Made by a program: the position numbers and the translations under genes | DNA from: Parapristionchus giblindavisi | Lineage: Eukaryota; Nematoda; Chromadorea; Rhabditida; Diplogasteridae | Direction of reading: 5' to 3' | Length of the DNA: 64,000 nucleotides | Assembly: GCA_943737045.1 (NCBI GenBank) | Contig: CALSFV010000064.1 | Span: 186,001 to 250,000, forward strand | In this document: in pieces, positions 43,913 through 58,900 of the stretch | How positions within the stretch are numbered: the first letter of the stretch is position 1 | How the letters are laid out: every line of letters starts with the position of its first letter | The notes under the pieces: model-generated | What the model saw: the letters and a program-made list of their open reading frames with translations, nothing else | What the model was told of the DNA's origin: nothing | Database searches by the model: none

Positions 43913-46900
43913 ATGACGATGTATCCTACGCGGAGTTCTACCGTAGTCTCACTATTACTCACTACTATCATACTAATCAATAATGTCGACTCATCGATCG
44001 ATAATTCCGAACACACCAAAGAGGAGTTCGAGAAGGACTTCCTCCGACAGGCAAACAAATCGGACACGGCGAAGCATAAGGTACTTAATTGATGACTTAA
44101 GCGGGTTAACTTTGACTGTGACTAAAGCGAAGTGATCCTAATTGCAGTTGCTGGCTCATTTCATCAAGTCCCACCAGCAATGCGAAAACTCTCGATGGGC
44201 ATGTGTGAGAGCGTGTCGAGCACAAATCCTTCCTACTCCATCCGGATTTTGTTAGTTTACTTTTGTTTATCTATTGTTTTACTGTCTTATACGGTAGGAA
44301 TTGGTAAGGAGATAAGTTAACTGTTCATTGTAATCGATGGATTTGGGTTTTTATAAGCACAGTTAGGCTAGGGAACGTCCTGTGACATTTTGTTTATTGT
44401 TTGGGTGACATTTCTCCACCGTTGTGGTTGATTATAAACTGATCTTTATTCCATTTCCTGCTTTATTTAGCTTTAGCCGGTTATACTGTATCCTATGCTG
44501 TGGTTAGATTGTTGTGGCAGTACTATATTCAACGGGAAGAATATTATTGAATCAGGAAATCTAATCAATATCGAGCAATAATCTAATTAAGGTGTGGAAC
44601 CTCAACCAGAAGACTTCTGTTACGGTGTGCCCATCACTCATCATTACGTCAAACATCCTGAACCTTTTCCCGCTCATCTTGAAGTGCTGAAGAAGTTTCC
44701 GAAGTGAGCAAAATCGTTTTAACCCATTTGTGAAACATGAATGTTCCGAGTATTGAACTGATCATATTTTCTGTAGTATTATCTTCCTGAATATAACACA
44801 CTATCTGAGAAAATCGACATAGGTGCGGTATCGATGAAAAATAGATTTTTTTGTTTTATGTATGATAATTACAGGCTCCATGAGTGTAGTTCACTGGTAC
44901 TTGGAAATTCCTTCCAATTGAAAATTCGCTTCAGGAGGTGACCACACCACGATTTGGCGCCTTTTCCTAAAAAGTTTATTTCGAATCCAATCGATTCGGG
45001 AGTGGATGCAATCGACTCCTTGGCAAATTCTAAGAAACTATTGTTGAGGAGAGTTTTTCAATCAACGGATAACGAAGGCTGGAATTGGGAATTTTCAAAA
45101 AAAATTTTACATTAAATTAATTCTCACTATTTTCCCATGGGGCAGGAAAACTTTTTATTTGCTTAATAGCTTCTACATATTATATTACACCTTTGGTTTA
45201 AAATTCATAATTTTTTTAAAATACGAATTATATGAACTAATCATTTTTATAACGAATTCGTGAATTATGGTGTGCTCCTACAGTAATCTCTAATTAGTTA
45301 ATTTGGTTTTTTCGCTAGTTTTAAGCATTTTTTCTGCGCTTTTCTTTACAATATTAGATGTATATGATTATTCTGCACCATCGGAGGACAACTGCACGGT
45401 ATATGTGGAGATTACATTACTGATCGTACTTGTACTGTAAATTTTATTCACTTTCGTATCCGAGCCAGCTTGCGAGTTTGTTACCATGCTCATGCCGTTC
45501 CGTGCTCTTTCTTGTCGGTTTTATAGACTGATCAGAGAATAAGAGAGAGCACGTAAATTACAGTACACGTACAGTACAAGTACGATCAGTAATGTGGTCA
45601 TCACATATGCCGTGCAGCTGCACTCCGATGGTGCAGAATAATCATATATCTCTAACATTATAAAGAAAAGCGCTGAAAATATGCTTAAAACTAGCGAAAA
45701 AACTAAATTAACTGATTAGGGATTACTGTAGGAGCACACCATAATTCACGAATTCGTTATAAAAATGATTAGTTCATATAATTCGTATTTTTAAAAAATT
45801 ATGAATTTTAAACCAAAGGTGTAATATAATATGTAGAAGCTATTAAGCAAATAAAAAGTTTTCCTGCCCCATGGGAAAATAGTGAGAATTAATTTAATGT
45901 AAAAAATTTTTCGAAAATTCCCAATTCCAGCCTTCTTTATCCATTGATCGAAAAACTCTCCTCAACAATAGTTTCTTAGAATTAGCTAAGGAGTCGATTG
46001 CATCCACTCCCGAATCGATTGGATTCGAAATAAAATTTTTAGGAAAAGGCGCCAAATCGTGGTGTGGTCACCTCCTGAAGCGAATTTTCAATTGGAAGGA
46101 ATTTCCAAGTACCAGTGAACTACACTCATGGAGCCTGTAATTATCATACATAAAACAAAAAAATTTATTTTTCATCGATACCAAAAAATATCCCAGTTGT
46201 TGAATTCTCTCAGATAGTGTTTTATATCTAATAATTATCCATTCTTATTTTGGTATTTTCTTGAAACATGAAATTTGCTTGTTTATGTCTGTTTCTTTCT
46301 TGCTTTGTAGCATCAACAAGAATACGTTTTATAATTAGTTTTAGTAGTTGTTCTATCAAGAGAATGTAGACTTAGTCTGTCTAGACGTTGAGTATGTTTT
46401 TGTTTGGTTTCAGATCAAGATATTCATATTCAATAAGTAATCACTTTCAGATGTTGGGAAGTCCTCGGACCGATGTTGTGCGCTATCTTCTATCGACCAT
46501 GTGGACAATTCGAGTACATGGACCATATGACGACCAAGGTTTGTACTTTGATCTTTGATCTTTAAACTTTAAAAAATACCGTACCCGATATCTTTCGCTC
46601 TCGTTATACTTAACTTGTTTTTTTCACTTCGAATATGCTTCCATGTTTCCTACCTTCATTCATACCTCCGACCATCGATTCGATACAATATAGAATTTGG
46701 CGCCATGGTCGACTCGCAACTTTTGTGTTTCACTCTCTGCTCTTATTTCATCATGATGAATGCATCTGTCTACCCTCGTCTATTCATACTATTCAATCAC
46801 ACTCCGAATTTCGAATGCTCATACAACTGACAATAAGACTACTGGCGTTATATTACTTGGAATACTGTAGTCTCTTCGTGTCATTTTACTCTCTGGATCT

Positions 46901-49900
46901 CTAGCCGGGCGGTGTCTTCAAATCGTTTATTTTCTCTGCCAATACTTCAACATATCTTTCTCAGAGTCTTTTATTCCATCGGAGGTTGTCATTCACTATT
47001 TCTACACTAGTCTGTCATCCATGACAACTCTTCGTCTGTGTTTCTGTTTTAATGTGACAAGAAATGTGTCGGGAATGAATGGGATAAAATGGAGATTCTA
47101 GAAAAAAAGAGTATTGATATAGACTATGCAGAGGAAGAGGACATAATTTCCGGAATAGAATGAAGCGTATGGATGATGATGATAGGGCGATATCGAGAAT
47201 ATAGGGAGGGGATATATAATCGAGAGGAGGATGATATGCTACTTGAAGAGGAAAAGCGATCAGTCACGGAATGGTTTTAGTGTGTTATAGAAAGTAGCTG
47301 AAACACGAATGTGAGGTGTGCGCAGTTTTAAACTTTGAACAGTTTTGAACATATAGTGAGAGAAGTTAGATCGTTCGTGTAATGACTCTATTGGTTTTTA
47401 GAAAGTGACTGAAACATGAATGGGAAGGGTGCGCAAATGAAGGATATGATATGAAAGTATTGGTAGTTTATTGAATGATTCGAATTGGTTATATAAAATT
47501 TTAAAGAAGTTCACATCTTAAAATTTAAACTTTAATGTGCATGCTTACTCGTACATTATATCCTATTCATTTATTGTTTGAAAGACGGGTATGAATCGGT
47601 AGAATCTCATGTTGTAAATGAGAGGGATCAGTGTGATTACTACTTATGGTATCTTTTTTAAAATGTGATGATGTTTTGTCTATGTCCAAAGTGTCTAGTA
47701 TGATCGATCTGCTGATTGTTGTCTGCTCTGTTCTACTCTCTAGTTTGCACTTTCATCTCCTGTTTGCGCGTAGTATGGTCACGTCAAAGCACATTCATAT
47801 TATGAGAGTTTGCGTGCTTTTGATAATATTTGGGTATCCTGGATGATTTCTTTTGTAGCATTGGTCATGAAACTTGAAAGCACAAATAAAAAAAAGACTG
47901 TCTGGGTGGTATATCGATTGGCAGGTTGCTCAATGAAGTGTAAGCAAAGGACGACCATTAAGGGTAGGTTACAGTGAGAATGAAGAGGAGAAGGAGTTGA
48001 CGAAGTGAAGAAGAGAGATGAGTAAGAAGGCCACTTCTTGTATGCATGGTTTGTTCTCTGCTTCTCTATCTCTTCTCTTCTCTCTTTATCTCGATCTCTA
48101 CATCAATGCTCTAACAGTCTTCTCTGCTCTCGACCGCTTTATGCGAAAAAGTATCGGCCATTACTTCCCTCAATCCCTTATCCCATTCCATCCTCTTGAT
48201 CTGTGCATAGTTTTCACGACGAAACTACAGAAGATGATTTAGATGGAGCATGAGATATTTCAGTTCTATCCTGAAACATTTCCATTGAGATTTTACATGA
48301 AATTATTCTTGAAATCTCATTAAGAAGTCAATAATGTAGATGTAATAATTGTACGATGATTCCTCTGGAGCCTTTTCTGAAGATGGTCAAGTAAGAAAAA
48401 ATCCCATCTGAATTAACAACGCATTCCGAGAATACTTAATATATTTTCTATTAGAGTTTGAGGACCCTTCATCTGAGCAGTTTTTTGTTTGTATTTTGAT
48501 CATCTCTTGAAGGAAAGTTGATGTAAAAAGCGTAGACGTCGTCTCTCTAATTAGATTGAGTGTGCAAAGAATGGAAATATGAGGGTGAAAAGGAGTAGAG
48601 GGCATGGAACAGACTGACACGTCACACGTACATTATATGAGGGGACTCACGGCATCACGGACACTATGATTGCACGAAGTTTTAATGGAAGTGTATATGG
48701 CTGGATAAGCGTTGCGGCTTGGAATACTACTTGAATATGACAAAGTCACTAGAATAAGAAGCAAATAATTAGGAAAGACAAAAAAATCATTCCAATCCTC
48801 TTTTTCGTAAGTGTTAAAGAGTTTATTGTATTGCGATATAATTTTCTTTTAAAAAATGGACGAGAATCGGAGGGGTTTTGTCGTGGTATTAGGACCTACC
48901 TTTAAAACTTGATATAGATCGTATAGAAAGTTATATTCACTGAATGAGTGTTGGGGTTCATTGGTGATTACTCATATCTCCCGGTCTCTCCATATCTCTT
49001 GGTGTTACTCCCTCCTAGATATCCCTCCTCTTACAATGGAACATTTGTATGAAAGTTCCTTTTACTCTTCTTCCCTATCTATTCTCTATCTATAGCTCTT
49101 TTATCTCTCTCTATACTCTATGTCTCAGTTTCCCATCTAGTGCTTCTTTCTCTTCTTTTTATGTCCTCTCCACTCGCTCTGATACCTCTAAATGTCTCTG
49201 TCTCTCTCAATTTCCCATGATCTCTCTCACTCTTTCTCTCTGCTCCCTCTACCATTCCCACCATCTCTAGTTCTCTGTTCTGCCCTTGTGTTTCGAACGA
49301 GTGAACGAGACACTTCCCAGTCTTTTTCTCCCTCTTCCTCTCCCTCTGCCTCTGCCTCTCCCTCTCCCTCTGCCTATCTCTTCCTCTCATCTATCTATCA
49401 ATCTCTCTTCCCACTATTCTTTGGTTCATTCTGTTGCAATGGGAGGGGAAAAGGGGTGAATGGAGAGGAAGAAGGGGGCATTGATTCGTGAAGGGGAGAA
49501 CTAAATGACCGTCTGTCCATCCAGACAAAGAGAAAGAAGAGTCAAAGGTATAGAAAGAGAGTAGACTACGGTAGGAGATGGGATGTCTGACAATGAGAGG
49601 TAATATGGTATTAGGAAGATAGATCACTGAGAATATTGAAAGTTAGATAGATGGATGAAAACAAGACTGATGATAAGACAGTTGACAACATAACCATGCA
49701 TATTCAAGTTTCATGCAATATTTAATATCGATGGATATTACAATGTGACTGATTCTTCAAAGAAGCTGTACTTTACAAACAATTACAAAAATCAACATCT
49801 ATTATGTTGTTGATGGAGTATATATTCAATGACATGACGTCATCATCATACATGGAAGGGGTACCTGGAGCTCGATTCTACAGGGGGCATTCGAACGAAA

Positions 49901-52900
49901 AATTGTTAATTTTACAGTGGGCCTTCACTTTTTCCTTCAAAAATTTCGTCCAAACGTCATTTTTTACAGGGGGGGGGGGGGCATTCCACAAATTTTCGAA
50001 AAGTTCTAATTTTACAGGGGGCACCTCCATGTCTGCGCCCATGTATGGTCATCATAAATATCATTTCTATTTGCAGCCAGAGAGTGTGGAGCTATGGCAG
50101 CGTTATCCCGTCGGGATGTGCACACGAACTAGGACAGCCTGTGCGGATGCCATCCGTGCGGGAGTGTATCCCATCGAGTTCATCCAGTGTAATAAGACGG
50201 TTGAAACAGAGAAACGACTGGTCACCATGCAGACTACCGCTGCCGAATATGCTGTTAGTTTATTTTTAAACAGATTGTTTAATTGTTTTTTATTTGATTG
50301 GAATTGGTGATACCATTGTTCGGTTATGTCTGATGATTTAGTTTTCTTTCAATGAATTTAAGCTATTAAATTGGGAATCTCCAAAATTTTCCGTAGCTTT
50401 GCCTCATGCACTTACCGAAGTATGATTACTGTAGTACCGGCCACTAATCAATGCATCTCCAATATCGATTGATTTAAGGAAGAAGACGAACATCCGGATG
50501 ATTATGAGAGACGAGTGCCGTTTACATCGAGTCCAGATTGCAAGGTATACACAATGATTATCGATTTATTGATTGATTTAAACCGTTATTTATGGGTTTT
50601 TTTATAAATGAGATAAATAGATGGACTGTATACAATAATATAATAATAACAATAATAGGAATGGCATCAAATGATACTTAAGATTCAATATCACCCTTCT
50701 AGCTAGCCTAGATTATAGTGTTTAAACTGCGAAAACTGTGCTATGATCGTTTATCATCGTTCTCAATCAATCAATAATATCCCCATTAAGGTTCTGTACT
50801 CTGAATCTCCATCCGTTCTTCCTCGACATCAATGCATGTTCCCACTCGTACACGCTGATCACGCTGACTTCAAACCCATCGTCGATCAATGCTACATGCC
50901 TTGTCGGTGAGTCGGGACAGTTTGATCTTTGATCTTTGATCCTTTATTCGTGTGTTGTTTGATGCCTCGGTGAGATCGTTTAGCAATTGAGTGGTATTGA
51001 GACTGGCGGATTTGCGTATCAGAATTTGTTTAGAAGAGTTAAGAATTTTGTCTGACTTAATTTTTTTCTTTTTTTAACATTGAAAAGTGATAAAGTCAAA
51101 GGGAAAAGAAAATACCAATGTGGGACTTGTCATATTGTTTTCTCTCTTTTCTTTTTTTTATTTTCTACAAATTTATTCCTAATCATGATTACATCTCTTA
51201 CAGTTCTCCTCTGATCACTTCTCACACCGTATACGATTCATTCAACTACTTTCGTGCCGTTGTCGCGGGTCTTCTAGCGATTGTTTTTCTGTCTACCTTT
51301 GTGAGTGGATTACTGTAGTTATTGATTGATTTGTCGGATCAATTTTTTTACTTCTGTCTCTATACTAGACCCGGTACTTTTGAGTTTCTTACTTGTGTGG
51401 TAATTGAGTCTAGAGAACTTTCGGAGATTGTCTGATTCTTGCTTATCCTAGAGTAACTATAATATTATCGAATGATACATAAGTTATTGATATTTGTTTC
51501 AGTGTTATCTATTCTTCGCTTCTGCAATCTACACGACGGAGCTTACGGTATTCGCGATATCCCATTCCTTCTTATCGATTGGTCTGTACTGCCTACTGTG
51601 GATGATTGGCGCGATAGGACCCATTGCCAAGGTTATTGATTGATTTTCTTATTTTTATTCACAGAAGTATATTTATACATATTAACATTATGAAATATGG
51701 TGACTATTCTAACAATAAATCCCGTGTATTATGTCTCGATACGAGAATCAATCAATAATTTCGTTTATTTCAGTTATCAGAATGTGTGAACGCTTCAAAT
51801 GTATGGCTACGACGTCCCGTGTCGCTCGCACAATCCTTTGAATGGTATGAATATTGATTGATCGATTAATATGATTTCTATGGTTTGCTAGCTCTTTGGT
51901 GGGGTGGGGGGGGGATTGGGTTGCTAACTATTATGAAATATACAAGGTGATTCTGTGTATACAAGCATAGCTCGAATAGCTAGGTTATCGGTTTTCAAAA
52001 TCCGGTCAGGTTTTTCGATTTTTTTGCGAATTTGGCTCAAAATCCGGTCAGGTTTTTTTTCGATTTTTGTGAAAATTTGGCTCAAAACATACATTGCCAT
52101 ACCCTCGCAGTGCGAGGATTGACCCACCATATAAGGCCCATTTTAGGCCACTTAATAAAAAATGAAGCTAAAAAATGACGATTTTTATTCGAAAATAACG
52201 AATTTTATGAATCAACCCACCCTATTTCGAGAATTGACCCACTATATAAAAATAGACGGCGAGGGTACCGAAAATGTATGGCTCAAAATCCGGTCAGGTT
52301 TTTCGATTTTCGTGAACTTTTGGCTCAAAATCCGGTTAGGCTTGGTACTTTGTAACATACTTTTCGACCTATGTATACAAGGTGACGTGGGATTGAAAAA
52401 GAGTTGAGTTCTGATCCAAACCTGAACACCACGGGTTGTTATTGCTCTCGTTTAGTCGTTCAATGCTAGAGCAAAATAATGAGAGAAAAGAGTGAACATT
52501 TATATCATGATTGATGTGTTACTAATTAAATTTCATTCAATAATGATTAATATCGATTGCTAGAATTATTGATTGATAATATCAGGTGTGTCATCGTATC
52601 ATTCCTCATTCATTGGTCATTCCTCTCCTCTGTTGCATGGATCTCAGCTACATACGCCTTCTCCGCTGCTCCCCTCGTCCGTCCATTTGATTGGACTAAA
52701 GCAGGAATAAGGTATACGGTAGATTATGATGGATTACGGTTGTCGGAATATAGGTGCTCGGTTGAAATCATAGGTGGGCTCGTGAGAACGAAAACTTTTT
52801 GCGTACAGCCTTGCCTCCCCATCGGGGACTTGCGCATAGCCTCGCCTCGCAAAAATTGAACAATTTTCTGCAGAATTTGTCAAAAAATAACCATGCGCAC

Positions 52901-55900
52901 AGCCTTGCCTCCCAATTTCCCTGGTTGCGCACAGCCTTTCCCCCAACGTGCCCACCTATGGTTGAAATTACGGATATGGGTCATTTCTGTTGAGTGGTCA
53001 TCATGTCACCAAAGATTGATTGTACATGGGGGTTACTGTAACTTGTATGATTCAGTTAAGTACTGTAAGATTTGTTTTCTATCGAATATCACTTTAGGGT
53101 CGAGTATTGACTCATATTCTATGATTTATTGATTGACGTTATTCTTTCAGTAAATCACACACAGTCAATCTCCGTCCCCTTTCTATCAGTATCGTCTATT
53201 CGATATGTGCGGCCATTGGAATTCTCGGAGTCTTCCTCTCCTTGGTTTGTTCTGTTCATTTTGTTTTTTTTGCGATTTTTTTTACTAAGCGAACGCTGAC
53301 TTTGTATAAAGGCCTGTGAAATGTTATCAGAGAAACGAGAATCTGCCGGGTTTTGAATGAAACCTATGTTTGGGTTTGAAGTAGCAGAAATCAACCCTGT
53401 TGAGTTTTGATAATTGACAGTTGATGCATGAAATCACCATGTGTCATGCATCCTCTTCGTATGTAAATGAGATCTTTCGATTAATAGCGATGAATAATAA
53501 AGTAATTAAATTTAATAGATAAAAAAGAAAAGTTGAACGCTTTTATTCGAAAGACCTCAATATATAGATATGCTTGATATCTAGTTGGTTTCTTGCATCA
53601 ACCATCAATTATTAAGACCTATTAGGATTAACTTTGATCGACGGCAAGTTGGTACCGATGAATATTACATAAAATGTGCATTGTCCAGAAGAATTAAACC
53701 TAATAGATAAACGATGAATATTATGTAAAATAAGTGTAAAATAAATAAATAAATATAAATATATTCAGAAAGATACGGATGGAGTATCGGGAGTGTGTTC
53801 GATTGGTCTTCATTCCATCTATGATTACTCTCTCATTATCATTCTTCCATCCATCATATTTATCCTTCTCGCTGCCTACTCTGGATGGAGAGCGAAGCAA
53901 ACTGAATTGGGTATTTTGATTTTACATTAAAATATGTAAATATGTGCATGCACCTTTTGGTTATGTTGACGGCTTGGCTGTTTATGATTTTTTTTTTTAT
54001 TCAACTTATTAGATATTGCGAGTCGTGGAATTGAGTTGAGTACGGAGTGAAACATGAATTGTGCAGGATAAATCTTTCGAGTGATCTAATTTGCCATGGG
54101 ACTGTTCGCAAATCAATGTGACCTTTGGTTGTCATCATAAATGGGCGCCGTCACGGGGCCCATTGTAAAATTATGGTTTTTCGAAAATTTACGGAATGCC
54201 CCCATACATTATGCTAAGACCAACAATTTTTGGCTCCGCCAACTGGTCAGATTTCACCAAAAATTTTAAAACTGGTCAGATTTGTCAAAAATCGCTGATT
54301 TTTCGCTTATTTTCACGTAAATAACGTGATAACGTTTTTACGACAAGATAGGAGTGACATAAACATAGAAAAGTGGTCAAAAACCCGAACGAATAAGCAA
54401 ACAAATTGTGGTAAACCACTTATCAATATTTGCCCTATTGGCAGCAGAGATGTGCATTTTTAGTTTTTCGCTTTTTCGATACTTTCTCGAAATAAATTTT
54501 TGCAGATACTTCCCCGAAACAAATTTGCAATTCTTCCGTTTCAATATATCAATAGTAAACATTAGAGCATTGATATTTTCGAAAGAGCAAATGTTTAATT
54601 TTTTTTCCTTTTTTTCGAAATATCCTTGATTGGCAAAATTCAGGGGAATCGCATTTCGGTTTCTTTTGATCTCTGAATGAATGGTACGAAGGAGTGGTGT
54701 CCAAAATGAGACGAAAGAAAACTATACATTTAAATTAATATTATTAATAGATGTACAAGAATTAGTATGCATGCACTTTAAATACGGTATAAATAAGTAA
54801 TACCGCTGCGGTATAAATAAGTCTATGAGTGTCCTACCATTCGTACGTATCGTTACATTTGCCTTGCGTGCCTACGCCGTAACCTCCTCTGTCCTTACGG
54901 CGGAGGTTACGGCGTAGGCACTAGGGTGGCGAGAACCAGTCACTACTTACTAGCCCTAGTAACAGTCTCTCTCTACACAACCGAGAGAGGCACATTTACG
55001 ACCTCTCGCGCGACGGTTAGTAGTGATGAGATCATCGAAACATTAGTGACTTATTTTCAGCTACTCTTTTTCTACTCCTTTTGGGATTTCTCGACTATAA
55101 GTATTCGAAATTTGTAAATCTGAATATGTTTGAAATCTAAAAGCCAAGAGCTATTTACCAAGTCTGCAATTGACTGTTAAAGAACACTTTTTTTTCTTCA
55201 ATTTTTCGTGTATGCATTCTTTCAAATCGGATCGGAATCGGACGATAATATAATTTATTTCCTTTATCAATATTTTTATATTTTATTTTTTTTATTTTTC
55301 ATTGTTATTCGAATTACTTTAATAAAATATTTACTGCAATGTATGACTTGAAAATTTGAAGAAATTTAAAATTGTCCTTTTGCAGTCAATTTTAGGCTTG
55401 TAGAATAGCCCTTGATTTGTAGATTTCAAAATTATATAGATTTGCATATTTTGATTACTTAGAGCCGAGAAAAAACAAAAAGAGTAGAAAAAGAGTAATA
55501 TTTCTACTCAACCGTGACCCCAACGCACGGCTGCCACAGGGGACAGAAGAGTAGCAGAGAGAGTGGAAAAGATTACGCACTAGTTGGAGAGAGAGAGTAA
55601 TTAGTGACTGGTTCTCGCCACCGTAGTAGGCACGTAAGGCAAATGTGCATTATAAGGGCAAATAAACTAATTAATGTGATGTACAGTATACATATAAAAA
55701 CATGCAAATGTACTCTAGTAATATTATATAACATGCAATATAGAACTAGTTAAGGCCCCGCTGTTTCGGCCAGGGGTTCTAGACAGCGGAACCCTACTCA
55801 GTGGTGTTGGCCATCTTCAGTAGAACCACCACTGAGTATTGTTATCAAAAATATTGTATAATAGTTAAAGTATGTATCTAATACATACTCATCCCAACTG

Positions 55901-58900
55901 AACAAATGACATGCACGGAAATAAAAGAATGATCAAGTACAATCAAATATAATGGACAATAAAACAAAATCAATATCAAAAGTAATAAGGTTGTCACGAA
56001 ACTATGAACATGCATGTTTTAAATAAAGGGTAACTTTTAGACTACAAATAAAGATTATGGAACTCACAAGTCTTATCCTCCTCCCGTCCATAAAGTCATA
56101 AAGTATCCGTGGTAGAGAGTAGATTCATCGTAGAAGGAGAAGTACGGACATCGTAGAGGCAGAGGTAGAGTCAGTGTAGAGGTAGAGGTAGAGGCGGATA
56201 GGTGTGTATGATCGAGACTAGTGGAGTGAAAGTGAGAGAGATGATGATAATAATAGACAGGAGGTAAGGGAAGGTAGATCAAGTCGCATGTCTCTCTCTA
56301 TTGATTAGTACTCATGAGTAGTGAGCATTGATCGAGGTATTATGTGTCTATACTAATCTCTACGATATCGATTGATTCAGACATTGAGTACATATTCCAG
56401 CATTATTAGTACCATACTTTATGGAAATATAAGGACAACCATTTAGAGTTCTAAAAAGTCTCCTATGTATCATCTCTTTCGGGTAATCAATAGAAATAAA
56501 GTATTTAACCATTGATTTTATTCTTATTTCGAAATCTGTTAATTTTGAACAGTTTCTGAATGTCCGTATAATTTCCCCATGAAGGGTATTCAGTCCCATT
56601 CTAATTGGTGAATTTGATTTGTAGTGAGGATATCTTATAACGTTAAATTGATAGTCATCTGTTTTGTTGTACAATGTAGTATTTATTTTACCGTCTATCA
56701 TTATATTGATTTGAAGGTCTAAGAATGCACATTCGTTATTTCTTTCATTTGTTCTTTCGAGTGTTAGTGAGTTGTGATACATTTCTTTAGTAATTTCAAT
56801 GAAGTCCATAGTTTTGTCTGATATATGGAATAAATCATCGATATATCTATATGTTTTATTAAGTGAGAATGTTAGAGGATGACCATTTTTAATTTTATCG
56901 TAGACGTATTGATATTCCATTACTGCCAAAGTCAAATCAGCTATCTGTGGTGAAGCATTATTTCCTTGAGGAATTCCTTTCTCTTGTTTGTAATATGTTC
57001 CACCATAAAAAGCGTAACTGTTTTCAAGAATATATTCAAGCATAAGCTTCACATCGTTTTTGTGATAAGTAATGCCTTTCGAAATCTTGTTTGTTTTATC
57101 ATAACGAACGTAATTGCCTTGTATGTTTATAAATTCGGAGTGGGAATTCTTAAACAATAGATCTATAAGATAGAAAATCTTTTCTTTGACAATTTTATGT
57201 GGTAAATTTGTGAAAAGCGAAGCAAAATCTGCACAGAAAATTTTATTGTTTTGGTGATGACAAGTATTCAATCCATTTATGACTTTGAATGTATTTTGAA
57301 TTGAGAAAAAACAATTTGTACCATTCCGCCCAGATTTAATATTACAGTACCTTCTAAAATGGTTTTGCAGGAATTTAAAAATTTTTTGAAGTTGAACAGA
57401 AACTGGTTTAAGACTGCTGTTATGTGCTCCTGTAATGAATCTGAATTTTATTGGCGTTTTGTGCATTTTGGGAATACCATAGATACGTGGTAAAGAACAG
57501 TCCAGGTTTCTTGTCAGTGACATGCTAAGTGTAAATTTCAAATGATCTTTGATCTTTGATTCATAGTCTAAGTTATCAATAGGTTTATATGTACGTTCTC
57601 CTGTATGGTTTGTGTTCATTTCCTTTTCCATAAATATCAAGTAAAGTTTTTTACAGGTAAAGGCATAATTTCCAGATGCTTTATCAATCATTGTAATTAT
57701 AAAATCTTTCTTTAGTTTATCCAAGTCTTTCCTGTATCTGTTTATATTTTGAGCGTCACGATTTATATCGATTTTGTTTAGCTTTCTTTCAATTACTGGA
57801 ATGATATAATTCACAATATTCTCCGTTGTGTCTATCGACAAAGATTGTGGCTTTTTATTCTTTTTGGAGAGTTTCGTAACTGTATCGTTGATGGATTCCT
57901 TTAAAGTATTTATTATAGTTTGAATATCACAGACTGGTTGCAATCTGTATTTTGTACCTTTATCAAAGATTGATGCCAGTTCCTTATTTTTAATAATTCC
58001 AGTGTCTCCTGTACAGACATGTCCGTAATGATTATTTATGTAATTAGGATAATTCGAACAAGAACACTGTGAATTGAGTATGTATGATATATCATTCTCT
58101 GTTAAATTCTTTAAAAACTTTCCATAATTGCAAATTAATGATGAAATTGGAGAATTCAGTGAATATGTTATGCAAAGTTTAGGGTTTTCTATATCACTTA
58201 TATTTCGGAAATAATCTTTAATCACTTTTGCATTGAACATTTGATGTAATGATATGTTTTCAATAAACTTTCCAAAGTATGGCAGTTTGATTAGGATATC
58301 GTTTTTAGACATACACTTGTCTTTACTTCTATAGTATTTCCAATAATGAGGACATATTATACTAAATACTTTATATCGAATTTTTAACGAGAGTAAATTA
58401 AATTCATTTGTTGCAGTATATACTTCCAATTTTCTGAGTGTATGATGCGAAAACTGTCTTCCATATATAAATAATGATCTAGCTTCGAGATTACTAATAT
58501 CACTAATAATATCCTCAACGGACACTGTAGATTTGTATTTCGGCATTCGTCGTTTTTTATTTCTATTTCCTCTATCTCTTTTGAAAGATTGAATAGGAAG
58601 AGTATAAAATGGATGTGACTGTTTTGATAAAGGATTGATATCTTCAGAGATGCAACCGAAATTAACTATTTGATCATTCAGACCAAGAGGATATGCTGAA
58701 TTAAGTGACTTAATCCATAAAAGTTCTTTCTCTCGTAGTTCTTCTTTGTTCTTTCCGTGGTCTAAAATATCAATGGAGAATGACTCTCGAGTATGACCGT
58801 TTTCTTTGAAGTGCTTGCTTAGGAAAGTATTTAGTTTATTTCCAGAAAATGATGTTCTATGCTGACTCATACGGTCTTTCACCGTCTGAGCGGTCTCTCC

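Noticed and set aside
49118..49390. Minus-strand Arg/Glu frame resembling an SR or RERE protein, and plus-strand Ser-rich frames
   Set aside because: Caused by the CT-rich low-complexity tract in the receptor intron.
43913..53910. Calling the receptor a Frizzled
   Set aside because: Cys-rich domain and TM pattern fit both families, but the CxxPLVxxD...C..PC..PLIT linker before TM1 and EWREFF after TM6 fit Smoothened; Frizzled is kept as the main alternative.
56073..56282. Conserved 69-residue ORF in both PLE copies
   Set aside because: It lies in the PLE 3' region over a GTAGAG minisatellite; it is conserved only because the copies are nearly identical.
56966..57160. Plus-strand 64-residue frame repeated at 61443-61637
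   Set aside because: Antisense of the reverse transcriptase region, duplicated with it.
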